From DASVNK01 sp036383895 (GTDB taxonomy: Bacteria > Verrucomicrobiota > Verrucomicrobiia > Limisphaerales > SXQI01): a DNA stretch of 64,000 nt. The notes beneath the pieces were generated by a model, which was not told where the DNA came from, did no database searches, and saw nothing but the letters and a program-made list of their open reading frames with translations. Made by a program: the position numbers and the translations under genes. This document shows, in pieces, positions 36,128-43,230 of the stretch. The stretch lies in contig DASVNK010000063.1 of the NCBI GenBank assembly GCA_036383895.1, positions 195,419-259,418 on the forward strand. Reading direction: 5' to 3'. Every line of letters starts with the position of its first letter. The stretch's first letter is position 1.

Positions 36128-36334
36128 CATTTCCATTTCCATTTCCATTTCCATTTCCATTTCCATTTCCATTTCCATTTCCATTGCCCATTGCCCATTG
36201 CCCATTGCCCATTGCCCATTGCCCATTGCCCATTGCCCATTGCCCATTGCCTCTTGCCCATTGCCTATTTCCTATTGCCCATTTCCTATTGCCCATTTCC
36301 TATTGCCTATTGCCCATTTCCTATTGCCCATTGC
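36128..36334. repeat. microsatellite block: 9 hexamers then about 21 heptamers
   Basis: CATTTC repeated 9 times without error (36128-36181) passes straight into CATTGCC repeated 10 times (36182-36251) and then about 11 degenerate heptamers of CATTGCC, TATTGCC or CATTTCC type to 36334. Both strands are open over the repeats, which explains spurious long frames. Copy number should vary between strains. Confidence 0.92.
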
Positions 36335-36532
36335 TATCGCCTCCCATCGTGCCCATCCCTCCCATACGTTCGCATTCTCCCATTCCTCCCATCCCTCTCA
36401 TCAGGACCAAAGGTCCGCACTAAGGAAGCCCAGCGGCAACGCCCTGGGTATGCGCGTCGAATAATCATCAAGGCCTGAAGGGCCGATCTAATCCCATCTC
36501 TCCCATCTCTCCTATCCCTCCAAAAATCCTCC

Positions 36533-36594
36533 TTGACCACATTCCTGCGTTATGTTCTACTTACATCCATGACACAGAACACATATTCTGTGTC
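36533..36594 (+). promoter_or_regulatory. promoter-like pair followed by a 24-bp palindrome
   Basis: TTGACC (36533-36538), 17-bp spacer, TCTACT (36556-36561), then GACACAGAA-CACATA-TTCTGTGTC (36571-36594), a perfect 9-bp inverted repeat placed near the expected transcription start. This is the geometry of a repressor operator or of a 5' hairpin. The nearest plus-strand gene starts about 400 bp downstream. Confidence 0.35.
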
Positions 36595-36890
36595 ACCGAA
36601 GCTTTCAGCGTGCCTCAAGCCGCGAGCCATCTCTGGCCCACGACTTCAGCCCCGCCGATCCGGTGACACTCACGAAGTAGCCCAGGCCACATCAACCTGT
36701 GCCGCGTCAATCCGCTTTGGACTACCGGGCACTCAGCCCCGCTTTGGATTCGCGGTCCAAAAACCCAAGGCTCCTTCCCGCCCGCTCATCACTCATCACT
36801 CATCACTCGTCACTTACCTGTGTCTCAGGCACTTTGCCCCGTCCATTTTCCAATCTGCACTCTGCAATCTGGAATTCCCCAAACCCCTTG

Positions 36891-36967
36891 ATTTAACGCC
36901 TTTTAACGCCTTTTAACGCCTTTTAACGCCAAAAACCAAAACCAAAACCAAAACCAAAACCAAAACC
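36891..36967. repeat. 10-bp and 6-bp tandem repeats before the hypothetical gene
   Basis: Four copies of TTTTAACGCC (36891-36930, first base of the first copy changed) followed by six copies of AAAACC (36932-36967), ending 24 bp before the ATG at 36992. Slippage would change the spacing of any upstream promoter to the start codon. Confidence 0.9.
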
Positions 36968-36991
36968 GAAAACCACCAACCACCAAAACCT

Positions 36992-38392
36992 ATGATCACC
37001 ACCACCTACAAACTCCGTCCCCAACCCGCCCTCGCCCATCTCTCCGATGCCGATCGCGAGCAAATCTCTCACTGGCTGATGGACCCTTCCCAAACCTACG
37101 ATTCTGTCGCCGCGCGCGTCGCCAAACCACGCGCCGAAGGCGGCTTTGACACCATCGCCTCCCGCAGCACCCTCCAGCGCCTGCGCGAACGCACCGTCGT
37201 CCTCCACCAAATCAATTCACTCCTCGACGACAAACAAAACCTCACCGAGCTCCTCGCCGTTCAAAACGGTCAGGAAGTCCCCTGGTCCAAGGGCACTCAA
37301 CAACTCGTCCAGCGCGCCGCCTTCAAAATCGCCGCGCTCCCCGAACAATCCACCAAACAACTCACCGCCCTCCTCCGCATTTCCGACCACCCCCGCCGCA
37401 TTGCCATCGACGAACACAAAATGAAATACCTCAAGCTCCGCGAAAACACCCACGCCCGCCTCGCCGCCGTCGCCGAACGCCGCCAGCGCCTCGCCGAAAA
37501 AAAATACCTCGACCCCAAACCCGGGAAAAAACGCAACGTCAAACATCAGGCACGCCTCGTCCGCCACCTTTTCGGCTCCCTCCCACCCATAGTCCCCGCG
37601 CTCCCAACCCCAGCCCAGCCTCCAATCCCCGGCTTTAACCCCGGGACCACACCCAACAACAATTCGAGTCCCACTTCAACATCGCGCGACGCCATCGCAC
37701 GGTGGTGCGAGGCCCAGCCGCGAAGCGGCTCGTCCCTTAACCGTACTGACTCGTCCGAGCTTTCGCGCGACGCCATAACGGAAACCAACGCCGCTCCAGC
37801 AGACCAAACGGCCTCCCATGTAGCGCGGGCGTCCTCGCCTGCGGGTTACGGCACCGTCTCGGTGCCAGTTCGGCAAGATGAGACCCACGCCACCCCACCA
37901 AACCCGCAACCGCCGTGCTTCCCTCTCCCAGCAGCGGACGAGGGCCAGGGTGAGCGGTTCCGCGCGTACTCAACCAACGCCGCCCCAGCAGACCAAAACA
38001 CTATCCCATCAACTTCATCGACTCCCTCAAATCCCTCCACCGCAGAAAACCTCTCAACGTCCGTTGAGTCCACACCCACTCATGACTCATCACCCATCAC
38101 TCATCACTCAAAAGAGCGCGTCGACCGCTACACCACCGCCCGCATGCGCGAACACATCGCCCACGACCAAAAATACACCCCCTGGCCCCACCGCCACTCA
38201 CCACCCACCTACGTCACCGAACTCCGCCACTGCCCCTGCGGCCACCAATCCCCCTGCCCCATCCACGAATCCGCCCCACTCGGCGAATTCCCGCCTGTCT
38301 TCTGGAAAATCGCGCCCACCGATCCCGACTACGCCGCCATCCTCCAAGCCCACAACCTCCCCTTCCGCTTCCCAGAGGAGTTCATCGCATGA
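36992..38392 (+). CDS. repeat-bearing hypothetical protein with Cys-rich C-terminus
   Basis: 466 aa, function unrecognised. Residues 10-60 (LSDADREQISHWLMDPSQTY) resemble a helix-turn-helix of the kind seen in small phage DNA-binding proteins, and 60-185 are helical and charged (KKRNVKHQARLVRHLFG at the end). Residues 195-390 are Pro/Ser/Thr-rich and contain DNA repeats: TNAAPADQ twice, a REP-like hairpin (AGCCGC-GAA-GCGGCT at 37716-37730), and 7-bp TCATCAC-type units (38078-38110) shared with the upstream region. The last 75 residues are ordered again, with CPCGHQSPCPIHE. The middle looks like accumulated intergenic repeats in frame. Start chosen as the first ATG; no strong ribosome site. 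Confidence 0.7.
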   Translation: MITTTYKLRPQPALAHLSDADREQISHWLMDPSQTYDSVAARVAKPRAEGGFDTIASRSTLQRLRERTVVLHQINSLLDDKQNLTELLAVQNGQEVPWSKGTQQLVQRAAFKIAALPEQSTKQLTALLRISDHPRRIAIDEHKMKYLKLRENTHARLAAVAERRQRLAEKKYLDPKPGKKRNVKHQARLVRHLFGSLPPIVPALPTPAQPPIPGFNPGTTPNNNSSPTSTSRDAIARWCEAQPRSGSSLNRTDSSELSRDAITETNAAPADQTASHVARASSPAGYGTVSVPVRQDETHATPPNPQPPCFPLPAADEGQGERFRAYSTNAAPADQNTIPSTSSTPSNPSTAENLSTSVESTPTHDSSPITHHSKERVDRYTTARMREHIAHDQKYTPWPHRHSPPTYVTELRHCPCGHQSPCPIHESAPLGEFPPVFWKIAPTDPDYAAILQAHNLPFRFPEEFIA

Positions 38393-38581
38393 AAACTAAC
38401 TCCCAATTTCACAAACACCTGAATAACAACCATTCTCAACCGTCCGATAAAGTCGATGGATCAGCCGCGCCAGCCACATTTTTCGCAGATTTCCGCTGGA
38501 ATTTCTGCCATTTCGCGGGACATTACACGGATGCCCCGGTCGACCCCGCGATCCCAATCCATCTCACGCCGCCGCTCCTCA

Positions 38582-40978
38582 ATGAAGCGCTCCCTCTACC
38601 TTTCCTGCGCCGCCCTATTTCTCTGCCTGACCGCAGCCGCCTCCGACTTCGATTCCAAGGTCAAACCGATACTCACCAAGTACTGCTACGATTGCCACGG
38701 CGACGGCATGAAAAAAGGGCAGGTCGCTCTCGATCATTTCAAGAATGATTCGGAAGTCCTCTCCGCTGACGACCTCTGGTTCCGCGTCCTCAAAAACGTC
38801 CGCGCGGGTGTCATGCCTCCCGCCAAAAAGGAGAAACCCACCTCCGAAGAAATCGCCACTCTCGAAACCTGGATCAAATCCAGCGCCTTCGGCCTCGATG
38901 AAAAAAATCCCGACCCCGGCCGCGTCACCGTCCGTCGCCTCAATCGTGCCGAATATCAAAACACCATCCGCGACTTGATGGGCGTCAACTTCAACACCAC
39001 CGAAGAATTCCCCCCCGATGACACCGGCTACGGCTTTGACAACATCGGCGACGTCCTCACCATTTCACCTCTCCTTCTGGAAAAGTATTTCGAAGCCGCC
39101 CAAAAAATCGTCACCGAAGCCGTTCCCATCGTCGCTCGCGCCATGCCCGTAAAATCGCGCGAAGGCGAGCGCTTCAAAGGCGAGGGCATCACCGGCGAAA
39201 AACTCGATTTCTACAAACCCGCGAACGTCGCCTACTCCACCAAATTGCCCACCGATGGCGATTACAAGATCACCCTCGATCTAAACGTTCGCGGCGCATT
39301 CAACTTCGATCCCGCCCGCGCCAACGTCGTCTTCAAAATCGACGGCCAGGAAAAACTCCGCAAAGAGTTCGGTTGGGAGAACAACAAGAAGCACAAATTC
39401 GAATACAACGAAAAGCTCGCCGCCGGCGACCACAAGTTCGAACTCACTCTCGAACCGCTCGTCAAAGTTGAGGAAAAGAAAACCTTCGTCGACTTGAAGA
39501 TCAATTCCATCACCATCGCCGGCCCCACTAATCCAAAGCACTGGGCCAAAACTCCGAACTACGATCGCTTCTTCACCAAAGACGAAGCGCCCACCAATCC
39601 TATCGCCCGCAAAAACTACGCCCGCGAAGTAATCGCCCGATTCACTACCAAGGCTTTTCGCCGCCCCGTCGATGACAAAACGATCGACCGTCTTCTCGCC
39701 ATCGCCGAAGAGAGTTTTACCACTGGCAAAAACTTCGAAGACGGCGTGCGTCAGGCCTTCCTCGCCGTCCTCGCTTCGCCGCGCTTCCTCTATCGCATCG
39801 AGGAAACCACCGCGCCCAACTCACAAGTCGCGCCCCTCGACGAATACGCCCTCGCCTCGCGCCTCTCTTATTTCCTCTGGTCCACCATGCCGGATGACGA
39901 ACTCTTTCGCCTCGCCAAAGAAAGCAAGCTCCGCTCCAACCTCCGCGCGCAAGTCAATCGCATGCTCGCCGATGGGCGCTCGCAGGAATTCGTCGAGAAC
40001 TTCACCGGCCAATGGCTCCAGGTCCGCGACGTCGAAGGCATCGCCATCAACGAACGCGCGGTTGCCTTCCGCGACAGCGACCTGCCCAAACCACCGCCCG
40101 GCGAACGCCGCCGCGGTAATCGCATCCAGCCGAAATTCGAACTCGATGGCGAACTCCGCCGCGCCATGCAGGAAGAGACTCAGGAGTATTTCAAATACAT
40201 CATGCGCGAAAACCGCAGCGTGAAAGAGATGCTCGACAGCAACTACACTTTCGTGAACGAAAAGCTCGCCAAAGTTTACGAACTGCCCGGCGTGGAAGGC
40301 AAAAACACGCGCCGCGTCGAACTTCCCGAAGACAGCCCACGCGGCGGCATGCTCACCCACGGTTCCGTTCTCATTGTCACCTCGAATCCCACCCGCACTT
40401 CACCGGTGAAGCGCGGCCTCTTCATCCTTGATAATTTCCTCGGCACCCCGCCCCCTCCTCCGCCGCCGGACACTCCGGAACTTGAAGCTTCCGCTGATAA
40501 ATTCGATGGTCGTGAACCGACTCTCCGTGAAACGCTCGAACTGCATCGCAGCTCACCGCTCTGCAGTTCCTGCCACACCCGCATGGATCCGCTCGGCCTC
40601 GCGCTTGAGAACTTCAACGCCCTCGGCGCTTATCGCGACAAAGAACGCGGCATGCCGATCGACACCTCCAGCAAATTGATCACCGGCGAAGAATTCAAAG
40701 ACATTCGCGAGCTGAAAAAAATCCTCGCCGACCGCCGCTACATGGATTTCTACCGCTGCTTCACCGAGAAGCTCCTCACCTACGCCCTGGGCCGCGGTTT
40801 GGAGTTCTACGATGTTGCGACAGTAGATAGGATTGTGGCAGAATTGGACAAGGACAACGGACGGTTCAACACGTTGCTCATCGGCATTGTGGAATCGGCG
40901 CCTTTCCAGAAGCGGCGAAACGTGACGGCCGAGACCGCCTCGACCGAACAGAACAAGAAAGTCGCCTTAAAGAATTAA
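38582..40978 (+). CDS. DUF1592-family cytochrome-c-like secreted protein
   Basis: 798 aa from the ATG at 38582, where a signal peptide begins (SLYLSCAALFLCLTAAASD). A single c-type haem motif CYDCHG follows (about residue 38). The planctomycete-type modules are in order: DUF1587 near RRLNRAEYQNTIRDLMGVNF, a jelly-roll-like insert, DUF1592 from DEYALASRLSYFLWSTMPDDEL, DUF1588 near NPTRTSPVKRGLFILDNFLGTPPPPPPP, and DUF1585 at the end (LLTYALGRGLEFYD). CSSCHTRMDPLG gives a second CxxCH. The family is very common in Planctomycetes and Verrucomicrobia and always pairs with DUF1552. Exact function is unknown; extracytoplasmic electron transfer linked to polymer breakdown is the usual guess. The DUF1552 gene follows after 4 bp. 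Confidence 0.92.
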   Translation: MKRSLYLSCAALFLCLTAAASDFDSKVKPILTKYCYDCHGDGMKKGQVALDHFKNDSEVLSADDLWFRVLKNVRAGVMPPAKKEKPTSEEIATLETWIKSSAFGLDEKNPDPGRVTVRRLNRAEYQNTIRDLMGVNFNTTEEFPPDDTGYGFDNIGDVLTISPLLLEKYFEAAQKIVTEAVPIVARAMPVKSREGERFKGEGITGEKLDFYKPANVAYSTKLPTDGDYKITLDLNVRGAFNFDPARANVVFKIDGQEKLRKEFGWENNKKHKFEYNEKLAAGDHKFELTLEPLVKVEEKKTFVDLKINSITIAGPTNPKHWAKTPNYDRFFTKDEAPTNPIARKNYAREVIARFTTKAFRRPVDDKTIDRLLAIAEESFTTGKNFEDGVRQAFLAVLASPRFLYRIEETTAPNSQVAPLDEYALASRLSYFLWSTMPDDELFRLAKESKLRSNLRAQVNRMLADGRSQEFVENFTGQWLQVRDVEGIAINERAVAFRDSDLPKPPPGERRRGNRIQPKFELDGELRRAMQEETQEYFKYIMRENRSVKEMLDSNYTFVNEKLAKVYELPGVEGKNTRRVELPEDSPRGGMLTHGSVLIVTSNPTRTSPVKRGLFILDNFLGTPPPPPPPDTPELEASADKFDGREPTLRETLELHRSSPLCSSCHTRMDPLGLALENFNALGAYRDKERGMPIDTSSKLITGEEFKDIRELKKILADRRYMDFYRCFTEKLLTYALGRGLEFYDVATVDRIVAELDKDNGRFNTLLIGIVESAPFQKRRNVTAETASTEQNKKVALKN

Positions 40979-40982
40979 GCGT

Positions 40983-42365
40983 ATGGAAAAGAAAACCGGA
41001 CTACTGAACACGAGCGTAAATCGCCGCCGCTTTCTGCGCGGCCTGGGCGCAACCTTCGCCCTGCCAGCGTTCGAATCCCTCGTGCCCCGTTCCCTCGCCA
41101 GCGTTACGTCCGCGCCTGGCCTCGCGACCACATCCACCGGCGCCCCGCTGCGCATGGCTTACATTTACTTCCCGAACGGCGCCATCCAGGAAAACTGGTG
41201 GCCGCAAGGTGAAGGTAAGGATTTCTCCTTCAGCAAAACAATGACGCCGCTCGATTCGCTCAAGAATCGCGTCCAGGTGCTTGGCGGACTCGATCACGTC
41301 CACGCTACCGCCGGTCCGGACGGCGCAGGCGACCACGCGCGCGCCAACGGCACCTTCCTTACCGGTGTTCGCGTCAAAAAAACCGCAGGTTCTGATATTC
41401 ACGCTGGTGTCTCCATCGACCACATGGTCGCAACGCGCCTCGGCCATCTCACTCGTTTTCAATCGCTCGAACTCACCTGCGACGCCGTTCGCAAATCCGG
41501 CAACTGCGATTCCGGTTATTCCTGCGCCTACCAGCACAATCTTTCCTGGCGTTCCCCGGCCCAGCCAAACGCACCCGAACCAAATCCGCGTCTCATGTTC
41601 GAGCGCCTCTTCGGCGAAGGTTCCGTGGGCGAACGCAAAAAGAACATTGCCATGCGCCAGGCCCAACAGCGTTCCATCCTCGACTTCGTCATGGATGACG
41701 CTAAGGCCCTCCAGCGCAAACTCGGCAGCCGGGACGTCGACAAGCTCGACGAATACCTCACCAGCGTTCGTGAAATCGAAAAACGCATCGACCGCGCCGA
41801 AAAATTCAAAGACGTTCCAAACCCGGGCGTCGAAACTCCCGCCGGCATTCCCGCCAGCTTCGAGGAACATATGCAACTCATGTACAGCATGATGTTGCTC
41901 GCCTTCCAAACCGACAGCACCCGCATCGCCACTTTCCTCCTCGCCGGCGACGGCAACAACCGCAGCTACGCCGACATCGGCATCCCCGAAGGCCACCACC
42001 ATCTCTCCCATCACCAGAGCAACCAGGAGATGGTCGATAAAGTCGGCGAGATCGATCTCTGGTACATGAAGCAATTCGCCTGGTTCCTCAACAAAATGGA
42101 GGAAACTAAAGATGTGGACGGCAATTCCCTCCTCCACAATTCAATGATCGTTTACGGCTGCGGCAATTCCGATGGCAACCGCCACACCCATCACAACCTC
42201 CCCATCGTCCTCGCCGGTAACGGCGGCGGAACCCTCGAAGCCGGCCGCTACGTCAAAGCCGGCGGCCAGCCCATGTCCAACCTGTTCCTAACCATGGCCG
42301 ACCGCATGGGCGTCAAAGACCTCGAACGCTTTGGCGACTCCACCAAGCCGCTCACCATCGTCTAA
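40983..42365 (+). CDS. DUF1552-family secreted protein
   Basis: 460 aa partner of the DUF1592 gene upstream. A Tat signal, NRRRFLRGLGATFALPAFES, begins at residue 12, so folding occurs before export. Family features are FPNGAIQENWWP, a His-rich centre (DVKKTAGSDIHAGVSIDHMV region) and a C-terminus with GCGNSDGNRHTHHNLPIVLAGNGGG that resembles the metal site of sulfatase or alkaline phosphatase superfamily members. Enzymatic role is unknown. The adjacent cytochrome-like protein may be its electron or binding partner. A strong terminator follows. Confidence 0.92.
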   Translation: MEKKTGLLNTSVNRRRFLRGLGATFALPAFESLVPRSLASVTSAPGLATTSTGAPLRMAYIYFPNGAIQENWWPQGEGKDFSFSKTMTPLDSLKNRVQVLGGLDHVHATAGPDGAGDHARANGTFLTGVRVKKTAGSDIHAGVSIDHMVATRLGHLTRFQSLELTCDAVRKSGNCDSGYSCAYQHNLSWRSPAQPNAPEPNPRLMFERLFGEGSVGERKKNIAMRQAQQRSILDFVMDDAKALQRKLGSRDVDKLDEYLTSVREIEKRIDRAEKFKDVPNPGVETPAGIPASFEEHMQLMYSMMLLAFQTDSTRIATFLLAGDGNNRSYADIGIPEGHHHLSHHQSNQEMVDKVGEIDLWYMKQFAWFLNKMEETKDVDGNSLLHNSMIVYGCGNSDGNRHTHHNLPIVLAGNGGGTLEAGRYVKAGGQPMSNLFLTMADRMGVKDLERFGDSTKPLTIV

Positions 42366-42382
42366 ACTGCAAATCCTCATTC

Positions 42383-42409
42383 AAAGGCGCGCGCCAGCGC
42401 GCCTTTTTT
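42383..42409 (+). terminator. rho-independent terminator after the DUF1552 gene
   Basis: 10-bp stem AAAGGCGCGC/GCGCGCCTTT with a GCCA loop and TTTTTT. Confidence 0.8.
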
Positions 42410-42449
42410 CGTTTCTCGCATAAACTTCCCCACCAGTTAACCTTTCGCC

Positions 42450-42650
42450 GTGAAGGACGAAGACTACAGCCCTGAGCACCTCGAGATCCTCCGTCGCATG
42501 ACGCCCGAGCAAAAGCTCATAGCATCCTTCAACCTCTACAACACCGCCCGCGAACTAAAAGCCGCCGGCCTTCGCATGCACCACCCGGATTGGACCGAAG
42601 ACCAGGTCCAAAAAGAAGTCGCCCGCATTTTCCTCCATGCCCGAACCTAA
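42450..42650 (+). CDS. Rv0078B-like putative antitoxin
   Basis: 66 aa, GTG start. LRRMTPEQKLIASFNLYNTA and HPDWTEDQVQKEVARIFLHA match the layout I associate with the Rv0078B-related antitoxin family, a small helical protein encoded before a nucleotidyltransferase. The last four codons overlap the start of the next gene by 14 bp, the usual arrangement of a toxin-antitoxin pair. The family assignment is from memory and is moderately sure. The gene could also be a plain accessory subunit of the nucleotidyltransferase. Confidence 0.65.
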   Translation: MKDEDYSPEHLEILRRMTPEQKLIASFNLYNTARELKAAGLRMHHPDWTEDQVQKEVARIFLHART

Positions 42651-43200
42651 CGCAGCGCTGCTTTTCACGCGGCCTCTGGAGCAAGCCGGGTTCGATTACG
42701 TCGTCACCGGCAGTATCGCCGCGATTGTCTACGGCGAACCTCGCCTCACTCACGATCTCGACGTCGTCATAGACATTCGCGAAGCAAACATCTCCAAGCT
42801 GATGGGCGCATTTTCCAGCGAGGAATTTTACTGCCCGCCAGTCGACGTAATCACTGTCGAAGCACGCCGCGAACAGCGCGGCCACATCAACCTCTTGCAC
42901 ATCCCGAGTGGTTTCAAAGCAGATCTTTATTTCCGGGGCCGAGATCCACTCCACATCTGGGCACTCCAAAACGCAAAAAAACTTCCCTTCCTGGGCGAGC
43001 AGATCCGCGTAGCTCCACCGGAATACGTGATCGTCCGCAAACTCGAGTTCTTCCGGGAGGGTGGATCCGAAAAACACCTGCGCGATGTCCGCCTGATGCT
43101 GAAACTGTCGGGAAACTACATCGATCAGTCACGCCTCACGCAACTGATCTCCGAACGTGGCCTTGCTGAATGTTGGGCCAAAGTCGCGCAGGAAGATTGA
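42637..43200 (+). CDS. AbiEii-like nucleotidyltransferase, putative toxin
   Basis: 187 aa of the DNA polymerase beta-like nucleotidyltransferase superfamily. The motif VTGSIAAIVYGEPRLTHDLD (about 23-42) carries the GS element and the DxD-type acids (HDLDVVIDI). KADLYFRGRDPLH provides the third acid. REGGSEKHLRDVRLML is typical of the AbiEii/AbiGii group, proposed to add nucleotides to tRNA or protein in abortive infection systems. It overlaps the small upstream gene by 14 bp. Taken together the pair is a plausible toxin-antitoxin module, with the reservation that some family members have housekeeping roles. Confidence 0.78.
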   Translation: MPEPNAALLFTRPLEQAGFDYVVTGSIAAIVYGEPRLTHDLDVVIDIREANISKLMGAFSSEEFYCPPVDVITVEARREQRGHINLLHIPSGFKADLYFRGRDPLHIWALQNAKKLPFLGEQIRVAPPEYVIVRKLEFFREGGSEKHLRDVRLMLKLSGNYIDQSRLTQLISERGLAECWAKVAQED

Positions 43201-43230
43201 TGCCCTCCTGCGCTTGCAAAAACCAAACTT

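Larger units (their letters stand above)
36335..36991. other. low-complexity intergenic region without a gene
   Basis: About 660 bp of C-rich, repeat-derived sequence between the metH repeats and the next gene. It contains a palindrome with a promoter-like pair, a 7-bp repeat (TCATCAC, 3 perfect copies plus TCGTCAC, 36786-36813), a 10-bp repeat and a 6-bp repeat. Short frames here are Ser/Pro-rich and resemble no protein. Confidence 0.5.

Noticed and set aside
36039..36296. N-terminal extension of metH through the tandem repeats
   Set aside because: It would add Gly-Asn and Trp-Ala-Met repeats foreign to MetH; a family-like start with promoter lies at 36038.
36533..36916. 127-aa frame after the palindrome
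   Set aside because: Ser/Pro-rich, contains TCATCAC repeats and no recognisable domain; no ribosome site.
36128..36967. CRISPR array
   Set aside because: Units are 6-10 bp with no spacers; simple tandem repeats.
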